A stretch of 64,000 bases of DNA from Ornithinimicrobium sp. F0845 (GTDB taxonomy: Bacteria > Actinomycetota > Actinomycetes > Actinomycetales > Dermatophilaceae): assembly GCF_023015765.1 (NCBI RefSeq), contig NZ_JALKAL010000001.1:295478-359477 (forward strand). Direction: 5' to 3'. Under the pieces are notes generated by a model that worked only from the letters and a program-made list of their open reading frames with translations, was not told the origin of the DNA and did not search any database. Positions within the stretch are counted from its first letter, which is position 1. Each line of letters starts with the position of its first letter. A program made the position numbers and the translations under genes. Positions 27,353 to 37,379 of the stretch are shown piece after piece.

Positions 27353-28969
27353 ATGTCCCAGCAGGCCACCACCCCACCGGAGGACGCCGAGCTCAGCCAC
27401 CTGGCCGAGCCCGAGCACCTGGACTACGGCACGCGGCCGCCGCTCTGGCTGACCGTCGTGAAGTGGGCGTTGATCGCGCTGGCACTGGCTGTCCTGCTCT
27501 ACGTCGCCCAGGAGCTGATCGAGGCCGGCCACTGGCTCATGGTGATCCTGGTGGCCTTCGTGGCCATGTGCATCCTGGCCGTCTACTCGACCAGGCGTGC
27601 GGTCCCGCTGAAGTACCTGCTGCCCGGCCTGCTCTTCGCCCTGGCCCTCCAGATCTGGCCGTTGATCTACACCGTCAGCCTCTCGTTCACCAACTACGGC
27701 GACGGACACCTGATCTCCAAGGAGGAGGCGATCAGTGCCATCGAGGCCAGCTCGGTGCGCCCGGTCGAGGGTTCCGCCCGCTTCTCGCTCAACATCGCGG
27801 TCCCCGAGGGCCAGGACGCGGCGACCGGCGACCTCACCTACCTGCTGACCGACCCCGACGGGAACTTCTTCGCCGGCGACCTCGAGGGGGTCGAACCACT
27901 CGACCCGGCGACGGTCGAGGCCGGGATCAGCGGCCGGATCACCAGTGCCGAGGGTTTTACTATCCTCAGCGCCAGCGAGGTGAACGACCGCTCGGCGGAC
28001 CTGGCCGAGTTCGCGGTCCCGACCGAGACGGGCGGCATCAAGCAGATCGGCCTGTCCGAGGCCTTCATCGGTGAGCCCACCAAGGTCTGGGACGAGGCCA
28101 CGGACACCATCACGGACACGCTCACCGGCCGGGTCTACGTGCCCGAGGGCGCCAACTTCGTCCCGCAGGACGGCGTCGGACCGCCGCTGCCGCAGGGCTG
28201 GCTGGAGAACGTGGGCCTCGACAACTACACCGAGGCGCTGACCAACCCCACCCTGCGGGCCGGCTTCATCAAGGTTCTGCTCTGGAACTTCGCGTTCGCC
28301 GCCATCACGGTGGTGTCGACCTTCCTGCTCGGCATGCTGCTGGCGCTGCTCTTCAACGACGCCAGACTCAAGGGCAGGGGGATCTACCGATCGCTGCTGA
28401 TCCTGCCCTACGCACTCCCGATCTACGTCACGGCGCTGGTCTGGTCCTCGATGTTCAACCAGGACTTCGGGCTGATCAACAGCGTGACCGGACTGGACAT
28501 CAACTGGTTGGGTGACCCGTGGATGGCGCGGCTCGCGCTGCTGATCACCAACCTGTGGCTCGGCTTCCCCTACATGTTCATCGTGTGCACAGGAGCGCTG
28601 CAGTCCATTCCGGGCGAGGTGCGGGAGGCCGCGGCGATCGACGGAGCCGGTCCGTTCCGGACCATCCGCTCGGTGATCATGCCCCTGCTGCTGGTCGCCG
28701 TCGGACCCCTGCTGATCGCCTCCTTCGCGTTCAACTTCAACAACTTCGGGCTGGTCTTCCTCTTCAACGAGGGCGGGCCGTTCATCGGCGGCCAGAGCCA
28801 GGTCGGCTCGACCGACCTGCTGATCTCCTGGGCCTACCGGCTGGCCCTGGGCGGGACGCAGCCGAACTTCGGCCTGGCCTCCGCGATCGCCGTCTTCATC
28901 TTCTTCATCGTGGCCCTGATCAGCTATCAGGGCTTCCGGTCCACCAAGGCACTCGAGGATGTGAACTGA
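27353..28969 (+). CDS. malF: maltose-type ABC transporter permease MalF
   Basis: A 538-residue membrane permease. Two N-terminal hydrophobic hairpins are followed by a large extracytoplasmic loop of about 170 residues (roughly residues 120-290), like the P2 loop of E. coli MalF that touches MalE. The permease core comes next. The cytoplasmic EAA loop is EVREAAAIDGAGPFRTIRS, which docks on the ATPase. malG starts three bases after the stop. The large P2-type loop points to maltose/maltodextrin transport, not a generic sugar. Confidence 0.93.
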   Translation: MSQQATTPPEDAELSHLAEPEHLDYGTRPPLWLTVVKWALIALALAVLLYVAQELIEAGHWLMVILVAFVAMCILAVYSTRRAVPLKYLLPGLLFALALQIWPLIYTVSLSFTNYGDGHLISKEEAISAIEASSVRPVEGSARFSLNIAVPEGQDAATGDLTYLLTDPDGNFFAGDLEGVEPLDPATVEAGISGRITSAEGFTILSASEVNDRSADLAEFAVPTETGGIKQIGLSEAFIGEPTKVWDEATDTITDTLTGRVYVPEGANFVPQDGVGPPLPQGWLENVGLDNYTEALTNPTLRAGFIKVLLWNFAFAAITVVSTFLLGMLLALLFNDARLKGRGIYRSLLILPYALPIYVTALVWSSMFNQDFGLINSVTGLDINWLGDPWMARLALLITNLWLGFPYMFIVCTGALQSIPGEVREAAAIDGAGPFRTIRSVIMPLLLVAVGPLLIASFAFNFNNFGLVFLFNEGGPFIGGQSQVGSTDLLISWAYRLALGGTQPNFGLASAIAVFIFFIVALISYQGFRSTKALEDVN

Positions 28970-28971
28970 CG

Positions 28972-29910
28972 ATGACCACAGGCACCCCCGCAGGCGGGGA
29001 AATGGCTGCCATCGACGTGAGCAACGCCGACCAGCGAACGGCGGCCCCGACTCCGGCGGGCCGGCGGAAGAAGGGTGGTGGGGTCTGGTGGCGGCACGCC
29101 CTGGCGCTGCTGGCCCTGGTGTTCGCGCTCTTCCCGATCCTGTTCATCGTCTCCTCGGCGTTCAACAACGCCGGCACGCTGTCCACCTCCGGGCTGATGC
29201 CGACCAGGTTCGGCACCGACAACTTCAAGGACCTGTTCGCCGACCCGGCGCGGCCGTACTGGACCTGGTTCAAGAACTCGATGATCATCTCGGTGGTCTC
29301 GACGATCGCGACGCTCTTCCTCGGGGCGTGCGCGGCCTACTCCTTCTCCCGGCTGCGGTGGACAGGACGCCGGACCGGGCTGCTGGCCATCCTGCTGCTG
29401 CAGATGTTCCCGGCCGTGCTGGCCTTCGGCGCGCTCTACATCACCTTCGCCAACGTCGGCAACGTGCTGCCCGCGGTGGGCCTGAACACCCTGGCCGGCC
29501 TGATCCTGGTCTACCTGGGCGGTGCCATGGGCTCGAACATCTGGCTGCTCAAGGGCTACTTCGACACCGTGCCCAAGGAGCTCGACGAGGCTGCCTACAT
29601 CGACGGCGCCTCCCACGCCCGGATCTTCTTCACGATCACCCTGCGGCTGGTCACCCCGATCCTGGCCACCGTCGCGATGCTGGCCTTCGTCGGGCTGTGG
29701 GGCGAGTTCCTGCTGGCCTCCATCTTCCTCACCGACGTCAACCAGCAGACCCTCGCGGTCGGCCTGTGGCAGACCCGCAACGCCGACGTCAACCGCTACT
29801 TCGGTCAGTTCGTCGCGGGTGCGGTCATCGCCTCCATCCCGGTCGTGCTGGTCTACCTCTCCCTGCAGAAGCAGCTGATCGGCGGTCTGACCCAGGGCTC
29901 CGTCAAGTGA
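28972..29910 (+). CDS. malG: maltose-type ABC transporter permease MalG
   Basis: A 312-residue permease with six predicted membrane segments, the first being HALALLALVFALFPILFIVS. The EAA loop is ELDEAAYIDGASHARIFFT. The N-terminal 35 residues are hydrophilic and end in RRKKGGG. ATG 28972 follows the malF stop by two bases. Together with MalF it forms the maltodextrin channel. Confidence 0.93.
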   Translation: MTTGTPAGGEMAAIDVSNADQRTAAPTPAGRRKKGGGVWWRHALALLALVFALFPILFIVSSAFNNAGTLSTSGLMPTRFGTDNFKDLFADPARPYWTWFKNSMIISVVSTIATLFLGACAAYSFSRLRWTGRRTGLLAILLLQMFPAVLAFGALYITFANVGNVLPAVGLNTLAGLILVYLGGAMGSNIWLLKGYFDTVPKELDEAAYIDGASHARIFFTITLRLVTPILATVAMLAFVGLWGEFLLASIFLTDVNQQTLAVGLWQTRNADVNRYFGQFVAGAVIASIPVVLVYLSLQKQLIGGLTQGSVK

Positions 29911-29914
29911 TCGC

Positions 29915-31855
29915 ATGCTGACCCAACCCCACCACGACGGGTCACCGCTCTACGTCTCGGCGGTCGCGCCCCGGCTCGGCGACGCCGTCTCCGTCCGGGT
30001 CCGCACCCCGGAGAGCGCGGGGGTCACGGCCGTGCACGTGCGCACCACTCCGGACGGTGAGCAGGAGTTCACGACCGCTCGCCGCGTGCACACCGACGGG
30101 GCGGAGACGTGGTGGCAGGCCGAGCTGGTCCTGCACAACCCGGTCACGAACTACCGCTTCCTGCTCGAGGGCGGCGCGGCGGCGACGGGCGGCTACCGCT
30201 GGCTCAACGGCACCGGCGTGCACCCGCGGGACGTGCCGGATGCCGCCGACTTCCGCATCGTCACCTACTCCGCGCCCCCCGCCTGGGCCACCGGCGCCGT
30301 GGTCTACCAGATCTTCCCGGACCGCTTCGCCCGAGACGCCGCTGTCGAGCCCGCCGGCGACCCGGGCGGCCCCCGCCAGGACCTGCCGCCGTGGGCGGCC
30401 CCGGCGCACTGGAACGACCCGGTCGACGAGACGCGGCACGGCAGCCAGCAGGTCTTCGGCGGCACGATCCAGGGCATCATCGACCACCTCGACCACCTCG
30501 TCGAGCTCGGGGTGAGCGTCGTCTACCTCACCCCGTTCTTTCCGGCCAGGTCCAACCACCGCTACGACGCCTCGACGTTCGAGGAGGTCGACCCGATCCT
30601 GGGGGACCCGGAGTCGATGGCCCGCCTGCAGGCGGCTGCGCACGCCCGCGGCCTGCGGGTGATGGGTGACATCACGACCAACCACACCGGGGACGCGCAC
30701 GAGTGGTTCGTCGCCGCCGACGCCGACCCCTCCGGGCAGTATGGCGGGTGGTACGTCCGCCAGACCCGTCCCGACGGGACCCCGGGCGAGTGGGTGACCT
30801 GGCTGGGCGTGCCCTCCCTGCCCAAGCTGGACCACACCGACGCCGGGCTCCGCACCGCGTTCATCGACGGCCCGGACTCCGTCATCCGCCGCTGGCTACG
30901 ACCCGGCGCCGGGCTCGACGCGTGGCGGGTGGATGTCGCCAACATGACCGGCCGCTACGCCCAGACCGACATCGCCCACGAGGTGGCCAGGGCCGTGCGC
31001 GCCGTGGTCGACGAGGAGGCCGCCGCGCACGGGGCTGAGCCGCTGCTGGTGGCCGAGCACGTGCACGACCACAGCGCCGACGCCGTCGGCGACGGGTGGC
31101 ACGGGGTGATGAACTACTCCGGGTTCACCAAGCCCGTGTGGACGTGGCTGCGTGACGACGGCTTCACCCCGAAGTTCCTCGGGTCGCCGGCCCGGCTCCC
31201 TCGGCTCGGCGGCGGGCTCGTGGCGGAGACGATGCGGGAGTTCTCCGCGATCGTCCCCTGGCGCAGCCTGGTGCACTCCTTCACCCTGGTCGGCTCGCAC
31301 GACACGAGCCGCGTGGCCACCCTCGTCGGTCGCGACCGCGCCCTCACCCTGGTGGCCGCGGGACTGCTGCTGACCGCCCCGGGCATCCCGATGATCTGCT
31401 ACGGCGACGAGATCGGGATGCAGGGTGACTTCGGCGAGGCCGGGCGCCGACCGATGCCGTGGGACGCGGCCCCGGACGGCCCGGACGGGGAACCTGCCGA
31501 CCCGGACCGGTGGGACGAGCAGCTCCGGCGGGAGTATGCCGTGCTGATCGGTGCCCGACGCACCAGCCCGGCCCTCGCCGCCGGGGGTATGCGCTGGGTC
31601 CACGCGGAGCAGGACGCGCTGGTCTTCCTGCGCGAGCACCCCGAGCAGACCGCCCTCGTGCACGTGGCCCGGTCCGCTCACGACCCGATCACCCTGCCCT
31701 CGGGGCAGGTGCCGGGCGCACCTGCCGGCTCCTCGGCATACGGCCCGGCGGTGGGGACCGACGCCGACGGTGACCTCGTCCTGGACGCGACAGGGCCGCT
31801 CGTGCGGATCTGGACCTGGCCGACGCAGGCCCCCGGCTGGGAGGTGGCGTCGTGA
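29915..31855 (+). CDS. glycoside hydrolase family 13 alpha-glycosidase (neopullulanase/cyclomaltodextrinase-like)
   Basis: A 646-residue cytosolic enzyme without a signal peptide. An N-terminal beta domain (about residues 1-120) is followed by the catalytic barrel. The four GH13 regions are visible: I DITTNHTGD, II DAWRVDVAN (nucleophile Asp), III LLVAEHVHD (acid Glu) and IV LVGSHDTSR (Asp). A C-terminal domain C follows. It probably hydrolyses imported maltodextrins. The start lies four bases after malG and the stop overlaps the lacI-type gene, so transport and catabolism are one operon. Confidence 0.92.
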   Translation: MLTQPHHDGSPLYVSAVAPRLGDAVSVRVRTPESAGVTAVHVRTTPDGEQEFTTARRVHTDGAETWWQAELVLHNPVTNYRFLLEGGAAATGGYRWLNGTGVHPRDVPDAADFRIVTYSAPPAWATGAVVYQIFPDRFARDAAVEPAGDPGGPRQDLPPWAAPAHWNDPVDETRHGSQQVFGGTIQGIIDHLDHLVELGVSVVYLTPFFPARSNHRYDASTFEEVDPILGDPESMARLQAAAHARGLRVMGDITTNHTGDAHEWFVAADADPSGQYGGWYVRQTRPDGTPGEWVTWLGVPSLPKLDHTDAGLRTAFIDGPDSVIRRWLRPGAGLDAWRVDVANMTGRYAQTDIAHEVARAVRAVVDEEAAAHGAEPLLVAEHVHDHSADAVGDGWHGVMNYSGFTKPVWTWLRDDGFTPKFLGSPARLPRLGGGLVAETMREFSAIVPWRSLVHSFTLVGSHDTSRVATLVGRDRALTLVAAGLLLTAPGIPMICYGDEIGMQGDFGEAGRRPMPWDAAPDGPDGEPADPDRWDEQLRREYAVLIGARRTSPALAAGGMRWVHAEQDALVFLREHPEQTALVHVARSAHDPITLPSGQVPGAPAGSSAYGPAVGTDADGDLVLDATGPLVRIWTWPTQAPGWEVAS

Positions 31856-32859
31856 GCAGGCTCGCTGACCTGGCGCAGCACGCGGGAGTCAGCGAGGCCA
31901 CCGTCAGCCGGGTGCTCAACGACCGGCCGGGGGTCGCGGCCAACACCCGCCAGGCCGTGCTGACGGCGCTGGACGTGCTGGGCTACGAACGGCCGAGCAA
32001 GCTGCGGCGCAACAGCGCCGGACTGGTCGGTCTCGTCGTGCCCGAGCTCACCAACCCGATCTTCCCGGCGTTCGCGCAGGCCATGGAGACCCGCCTGGCC
32101 GCCGCCAACTACACCCCGGTGCTGTGCACCCAGGTGCCCGGCGGCATCCACGAGGACGACTACGTCCGGATGCTGCTGGACCGCGGGGTCGCCAGCATCG
32201 TCTTCATCAGCGGCTACCACGCCGACACCAAGGCCGACATCACGCGGTACACCGCCCTGCGCGAGCGCGGACTACCGATCACCCTGGTCAACGGCTGGCG
32301 TGAGGGGGTCGAGGCCACCTTCATCTCCAGCGACGACATCGCCGGGGTGCACCTGGCGGTGCGGCACCTGCGCGAGCTCGGCCACACGCGCATCGGGCTG
32401 GCGACCGGCCCGGCGCGGTATATCCCGGTGCAGCGCAAGATCGAGGGTTACGAGCTCGCGATGGACGAGCTGCTCCCCGATGCCGAGCACTTCGTCCAGA
32501 CGACGCTGTTCACCGTCGAGGGCGGTGTCGCCGCCGGGCGCAGACTGCTCGAGCTCGGGGTGACCGCGGTCGTCTGCGGGTCCGACATCATGGCGCTCGG
32601 CGTGGTCCGCGCCGCCCGTCAGGCGGGGTTGCGGGTGCCCGAGGACGTCTCCGTCATCGGGTCGGACGACTCCCAGATGATCGGCTTCACCGACCCGCCG
32701 CTGACCACGGTGCGCCAGGACGTCGAGTCGATGAGCGAGGCCGCCGTCACCGCGATCCTGGAGGAGATCCAGGGCGAGCACGTCGTGCACCGGGAGTATC
32801 TCTTCGCGCCGGACCTCATCCTCCGGGCCTCCACCGGCGCGGCACCCGACCGGGGCTGA
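31852..32859 (+). CDS. LacI-family transcriptional regulator (MalR-like)
   Basis: A 335-residue repressor. The N-terminal helix-turn-helix is LADLAQHAGVSEATVSRVLN with hinge helix ANTRQAVLTALDVLGYERP. The periplasmic-binding-protein-like sensor domain starts GLVGLVVPELTNPIF and includes VIGSDDSQMIGFTDPPLTTV. It is the last gene of the maltose operon and its GTG overlaps the previous stop. It most likely binds the CTGCAA-N4-TTGCAG site before malE and responds to a maltodextrin-derived sugar, thereby controlling itself. Confidence 0.93.
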   Translation: MSRLADLAQHAGVSEATVSRVLNDRPGVAANTRQAVLTALDVLGYERPSKLRRNSAGLVGLVVPELTNPIFPAFAQAMETRLAAANYTPVLCTQVPGGIHEDDYVRMLLDRGVASIVFISGYHADTKADITRYTALRERGLPITLVNGWREGVEATFISSDDIAGVHLAVRHLRELGHTRIGLATGPARYIPVQRKIEGYELAMDELLPDAEHFVQTTLFTVEGGVAAGRRLLELGVTAVVCGSDIMALGVVRAARQAGLRVPEDVSVIGSDDSQMIGFTDPPLTTVRQDVESMSEAAVTAILEEIQGEHVVHREYLFAPDLILRASTGAAPDRG

Positions 32860-32868
32860 CCGAGCATC

Positions 32869-33660
32869 TCAGGGCAGTCGCTGGCCGCGCAGCAGGAGCA
32901 GGCCGCGCAGGAGCGTGACGACGTAGGTCTCGTCGCGCACCCGGTGCTGCGCGACGGTCTCGCCGGGGCCGACCCGGACCGTCAGGTGGTCGGGCCCCAG
33001 TGCGGCGAAGGCCTGCTCGTCGGTGACGTCGTCGCCGATGTAGAGCACCTTGTCCACGCCACGGGCCTGCGCCAGGTCCAGCAGGGCCGTGCCCTTCCCG
33101 ACGTGGCGGGTGGCCAGCTCCAGCACGTCCTTGCCGGGCGTCAGCTGCAGGTCCCGGCCCTGGGCCAGCGCCCGACCCTCGGCCAGCGTGGCCGCGGCCT
33201 CCTGCGGGGGGATCCCGCGGGTGTGCAGCACCAGGGAGTGGGGTTTGCGCTCGAGCCGCGCCAGGGGGTGCGCACGCAGCAGGGCGTTCAGATCCGCCTC
33301 GAGTGCGGCATACCGGATTGCCTCGGCGTCGTCCATCGCCGGCGCCTGGTCGTGGTAGGAGGTCTCGACGCCGTGGCTCCCGACGAGCAGGAGCGGCTCA
33401 GCTGCTCCGGTCAGCTCGCGCAGCGCGGCCAGGGCGCGTCCGGAGACGATCGCCACCCAGGTGTCCGGGAGCTCGGCCAGCCGGTCCAGCAGCTCCAGCG
33501 CCCCGGGCAGCGCGCGAGCACTCATCGGGTCGTCGACGAGGGGGGCGAGAGTGCCGTCGAAGTCCACGGCGACCAGGACCCGCGGGAGGACCGCGAACCG
33601 GCGGAGCGCGTCGGTGAGGGCTCCGGCGGGGGTGGTCGCCCGGTGCCGCACGCCGGTCAC
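32869..33660 (-). CDS. otsB: trehalose-6-phosphate phosphatase
   Basis: A 263-residue HAD-superfamily phosphatase that converts trehalose-6-phosphate to trehalose. Motif I VAVDFDGTLAP carries the nucleophile Asp; VAIVSGRAL, VGSHGVE, a conserved Lys in LERKPHSL and motif IV YIGDDVTDEQAF follow. Its GTG overlaps the otsA stop, giving an otsA-otsB operon. It is convergent with the LacI gene, with only nine bases between. Confidence 0.93.
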   Translation of the reverse strand: MTGVRHRATTPAGALTDALRRFAVLPRVLVAVDFDGTLAPLVDDPMSARALPGALELLDRLAELPDTWVAIVSGRALAALRELTGAAEPLLLVGSHGVETSYHDQAPAMDDAEAIRYAALEADLNALLRAHPLARLERKPHSLVLHTRGIPPQEAAATLAEGRALAQGRDLQLTPGKDVLELATRHVGKGTALLDLAQARGVDKVLYIGDDVTDEQAFAALGPDHLTVRVGPGETVAQHRVRDETYVVTLLRGLLLLRGQRLP

Positions 33661-35102
33661 CCGCGGTCCGGCTTGTCCGGGGCCGCCTCGAGGGCTGCCA
33701 GATAGCGCCTGGCCCAGGCGTGCACGTCGTGGGTCCGGACGCGGCGACGCATGCCCAGCATCCGCTTGCGCCGCGAGGCGGCGTCCTCGCTCATGGCCGC
33801 CACAATGGTCTGCTTGAGCCCGACGATGTCGTGCGGGTTGCACTGGAAGGCCTGGGTGAGCTCGTGGGCGGCCCCGGTGAACTCGCTGAGCACCAGGGCA
33901 CCGCCACCGTCCCAGCGGCTGGCGACATACTCCTTGGCCACCAGGTTCATCCCGTCCCGCAGCGGGGTCACCAGCAGCACGTCGGCCGCGAGGAAGAGCG
34001 CAGCCATCTCCTCCTTGGGGTAGGAGTGGTGCAGGTAGTGCACCGCCGACGCGCCGATCGTGGAGTGGTCACCGTTGATCCGGCCGACCTGTCCGTCGAC
34101 CTGGCTGCGCAGCTCCCGGTAGGCGCTGACCCGCTCGCGGCTCGGGGTGGCGACCTGCAGCAGCGTCACCTCGGGCGTGGCGATGTCGCCGTCCGCGAAC
34201 ATCTCCGAGATCGCCCTCAGCCGGTGCCGGATGCCCTTGGTGTAGTCCAGCCGGTCGATCCCCAGCAGCACGGTCCGCGGGTTGCCCAGGGAGGCCCGGA
34301 TCTCCTGGGCGCGACGCCGCACCCCCGGCGTCCGGGCCAGCTCGTCCACGGTGGTGAAGTCGATCGAGATCGGCACGGCGGCCATCCGGACCCGCCGCTC
34401 GCCCGACCCGGGTTCGTCCTCGTCGCCGACCCAGGAGACGACGTCACCGGAGGTGTGCGCACCCAGCAGCTGCTGGCAGGCGCGCGCGAAGTTGGCGGCG
34501 TCGTTGCGGCGCTGGAACCCCAGGAAGTCGGCCCCGAGGAGCCCGCGCAGGACGGAGTCGCGCCACGGGAGCTGACCGAACAGCTCCACCGGGGGGAAGG
34601 GGATGTGGTTGAACCAGCCGATCCGCAGATCGGGCCGCAGCTCCCGCAGCATGCTCGGCACCAGTTGCAGCTGGTAGTCGTGGATCCAGACGACGGCACC
34701 GCGCGCAGCCACCTGGGCGACGCACTCGGCGAACCGCGCGTTGACCTCCCGGTAGGCGGCCCACCATCGCCGCCGGTAGCGCGGGGGCACGATCACGTCG
34801 TGGTAGAGCGGCCACAGCGTCTCGTTGCTGAAGCCCTCGTAGTAGTCCTGGATCTCCTCCGCTGTGAGCACGACCGGGTGCAGCCGGACCCCGTCCCGGT
34901 CGAAGGGCCTCACGTCCTCGTCCGGCACTCCGGCCCAGCCCACCCACGCCGCACGCCGGCCCTGCATGACCGAGTCCATCGCGGTCACCAGGCCGCCGGG
35001 GCTCGCCTGCCAGCGGGTGGTCCCGTCGTCGTCGACGACCCGGTCGACCGGTAGCCGGTTGGCGGCCACCACGAAGTCGAAGGTGCGTCGTGCGGAAGCC
35101 AA
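33657..35102 (-). CDS. otsA: trehalose-6-phosphate synthase
   Basis: A GT20 glycosyltransferase of 481 residues that joins UDP-glucose (or GDP-glucose) with glucose-6-phosphate. Marks are the N-terminal FVVAANRLPV, VWIHDYQLQLVPSML, GWFNHIPFPPVELF, the donor-site LGIDRLDYTKGI and LRDGMNLVAKEYVASR. TTG 35102 is preferred because AGGAG lies five bases upstream; a GTG two codons earlier (35108) would overlap that ribosome binding site. Trehalose is a stress protectant in actinobacteria. Confidence 0.94.
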   Translation of the reverse strand: MASARRTFDFVVAANRLPVDRVVDDDGTTRWQASPGGLVTAMDSVMQGRRAAWVGWAGVPDEDVRPFDRDGVRLHPVVLTAEEIQDYYEGFSNETLWPLYHDVIVPPRYRRRWWAAYREVNARFAECVAQVAARGAVVWIHDYQLQLVPSMLRELRPDLRIGWFNHIPFPPVELFGQLPWRDSVLRGLLGADFLGFQRRNDAANFARACQQLLGAHTSGDVVSWVGDEDEPGSGERRVRMAAVPISIDFTTVDELARTPGVRRRAQEIRASLGNPRTVLLGIDRLDYTKGIRHRLRAISEMFADGDIATPEVTLLQVATPSRERVSAYRELRSQVDGQVGRINGDHSTIGASAVHYLHHSYPKEEMAALFLAADVLLVTPLRDGMNLVAKEYVASRWDGGGALVLSEFTGAAHELTQAFQCNPHDIVGLKQTIVAAMSEDAASRRKRMLGMRRRVRTHDVHAWARRYLAALEAAPDKPDRG

Positions 35103-35263
35103 AACCACTCCTGAGCCTCTGGGGTCGCGTGCGCGGCTGTCGGCGAGGAAACCAACTGAGCACGCGGATCGTTGCCGACCTTGAGCCTAGTCCGGTGCTG
35201 AACGTCCAGCGAACGGACGCAGCATGCCGTGTCGACACGAGGAGACGCAATACGGTGGAGACT

Positions 35264-37168
35264 ATGAGTGCCGAGTCCACGCCCCCCGCGGGGCCGCCCG
35301 AGCGAGCCGGGTCATCGCCCCGGCGTCTCGGGCGTTACACGCTGGGCACGCGCCTCGGCGAGGGCGGCATGGGCGTGGTCTACCGGGCCCGCGTCGACGG
35401 TGCACCCGTCGACGGCAGCCGCGACGTGGCGATCAAGGTGCTGCGCCCGCACATCGCCCACGACCCGCACGCGCGGACCCGCCTGTCCCGCGAGGTCGCC
35501 ACGCTGTCCCGGGTCAGTAGCCCCCGCGTTGCGGCGGTCCTCGACGCCGACACCGAGGGACCGGCCCCCTATATCGTCACCGAGTTCGTCCCCGGGCCGC
35601 CGCTGGACCACGTGGTCAGCACGCAGGGGCCGGTCACCGGGCAGGCGCTCGTCGACCTCGGTCGGGGCCTGTCCGAGGCGCTGACGGCCATCCACCGCGT
35701 CGGCATCGTGCACCGCGACCTCAAGCCGGGCAACGTCCTGATGGTCGGGGCGGACCCGGTCGTGATCGACTTCGGCATCGCCCAGGTGGCCGACGACGTG
35801 CGCCTGACCATGACCGGCCTGGTGATGGGGACACCGGGCTACCTGTCCCCGGAGGTCGTCGAGGGCGGCGCCGTGACCGAGGCCACCGACTGGTGGGGCT
35901 GGGCGGCGACGCTGGCGTTCGCAGCCTCCGGCACCCCGCCCTTCGGCAGCGGGCCGATGAGCGTGGTCCTGGACCGCGTGGTGCGCGGTCGCACCCAGCT
36001 GGACGACGTCGACCCGGCCCTGCGCCCCCTGCTCGCCGCGGCCCTGGACCCCGAGCCGACGCGTCGCCCGCACAGCGACGAGGTGATGCGGGCACTGGAG
36101 CTGTATGCCGAGCACAAGCCGGTCACCGAGGCGCTCACCGTCCACCTGCCCAGCCCCGGGACGGACCGGGGGCCGGACGCAACCGTCGCGGCGCGGGGCA
36201 CCACCGTCTCCGCACCGGAGACCACCCGCACCCCGCAGCAGGAACAGACCCGGGTGCAGCCCGTGGACCCCACCCCGCGGACCCGCGTCGCCCCGGTGCA
36301 GCAGCCTCAGGCGCAGCACCCGGCAGGGACGCAGTATGCCGCGCCCCAGGGACCGCGGCAGCGTGCCACCTATCCACCTCCTCAGGGTGCGGCACACCCG
36401 GCGCCGCAGGGCAGCTACCCGCGCCCGCAGCAGGGCGTAGGGTACCCACCGGCGCAGGCCGCTGGACCATCGTCACCCAGCACCTCGCCATACGGTCCGC
36501 CCGCGGTAGACCAGCAGCGGTTCGGACAGCCGATGCGCGGACCGGACCCCCGCATCGGGCGCCCGCTGCGCACCGGCACGCTCGCCGCCGGACTCGTCGC
36601 GCTGGTCGGGACAGCGGCGGTCGTGCCGCTCGTGGCTTGGGGGATCCTGGTCCTCTGGTCGGTGTCCGCCCGCACCGTGGACCACGCCATGACCTCGCTC
36701 GTCCTGCGCCGGCACGAGGCCGGTCCACGGCGCTCCGACGTGCCGGTCACCGTGCTCACCAGCCCCTGGCACCTGTTCGTGGCCGCGCTGTCGACGGGGC
36801 TGGCCCTGCTGCTGCCGCTCGCGTTTGCGTTCGCCGCCAGCGTGATCACCGCCGGTGTCCTCACCGAGTCGGGCCTGCTGCAGGTCGGCGTCGAGCATCC
36901 GCTCCCGACGGCGGTCGGCACCCTGCTGGGGGTCCTCATGGCGTGGTGGGGCCCCGGCGGGCTGTCGCTGCGACGCGGGTCCCGCACCATGGTCCGGGCC
37001 ATGCTGCCGACCCAGCTGCTCACGCAGGTGGTCGTCGCGGTGCTCCTCGCGGGCGGTGTGGCCCTCCTCGTCCTCGCCCTCATGGACGGCACCGGCGTCT
37101 CCTGGTGGCCCACCACGTGGGACACCGCACCCTTCACGGACCTGATCCCGCAGATGCTCCGCCCCTGA
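35264..37168 (+). CDS. serine/threonine protein kinase with multi-pass membrane C-terminus
   Basis: A 634-residue protein. The Hanks-type kinase domain (about residues 25-285) has GEGGMGVVYRA, VAIKVL, catalytic HRDLKPGNVL, DFGIAQ and GTPGYLSPE. A disordered Pro/Gln-rich linker of about 140 residues follows, then five or so hydrophobic segments from LAAGLVALVGTAAVVPLVAW to the end. The extracellular PASTA sensor seen in PknB is absent. ATG 35264 is seven bases after TACGGT (35251-35256), which suggests a leaderless start. Its substrate is unknown. Confidence 0.9.
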   Translation: MSAESTPPAGPPERAGSSPRRLGRYTLGTRLGEGGMGVVYRARVDGAPVDGSRDVAIKVLRPHIAHDPHARTRLSREVATLSRVSSPRVAAVLDADTEGPAPYIVTEFVPGPPLDHVVSTQGPVTGQALVDLGRGLSEALTAIHRVGIVHRDLKPGNVLMVGADPVVIDFGIAQVADDVRLTMTGLVMGTPGYLSPEVVEGGAVTEATDWWGWAATLAFAASGTPPFGSGPMSVVLDRVVRGRTQLDDVDPALRPLLAAALDPEPTRRPHSDEVMRALELYAEHKPVTEALTVHLPSPGTDRGPDATVAARGTTVSAPETTRTPQQEQTRVQPVDPTPRTRVAPVQQPQAQHPAGTQYAAPQGPRQRATYPPPQGAAHPAPQGSYPRPQQGVGYPPAQAAGPSSPSTSPYGPPAVDQQRFGQPMRGPDPRIGRPLRTGTLAAGLVALVGTAAVVPLVAWGILVLWSVSARTVDHAMTSLVLRRHEAGPRRSDVPVTVLTSPWHLFVAALSTGLALLLPLAFAFAASVITAGVLTESGLLQVGVEHPLPTAVGTLLGVLMAWWGPGGLSLRRGSRTMVRAMLPTQLLTQVVVAVLLAGGVALLVLALMDGTGVSWWPTTWDTAPFTDLIPQMLRP

Positions 37169-37288
37169 CCGGCCTCGAGCGAGCCCTCCAGCGCGTTCCG
37201 GGGTGCACGTCCCAGCGCATGGGGCAGGTAGCATCGTCGTCGGTGTCGGCCGCTGCGGTCGGCGCCGTCGCCGGTGCTCCGGCGGCAC

Positions 37289-37364
37289 GCCCCTGTAGCT
37301 CAGTTGGTAGAGCATCCGCCTTGTAAGCGGACGGTCGCGGGTTCGACTCCTGTCGGGGGCTCCA
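37289..37364 (+). tRNA. tRNA-Thr, anticodon TGT, CCA encoded
   Basis: A full cloverleaf of 73 bases plus CCA. The acceptor stem GCCCCTG pairs with CGGGGGC (one G-U), the D-arm is GCTC/GAGC, and the anticodon stem TCCGC/GCGGA holds the loop CTTGTAA. The T-arm contains GGTTCGACTCC. The anticodon TGT reads ACA threonine codons, and the 3' CCA is at 37362-37364. Confidence 0.96.
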
Positions 37365-37379
37365 GGCACTCCCGGTCGG

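Noticed and set aside
25731-27377. 548-codon minus-strand open frame opposite malE
   Set aside because: Gly/Val/Asp-rich antisense frame; the plus strand encodes a clear binding protein with a lipobox.
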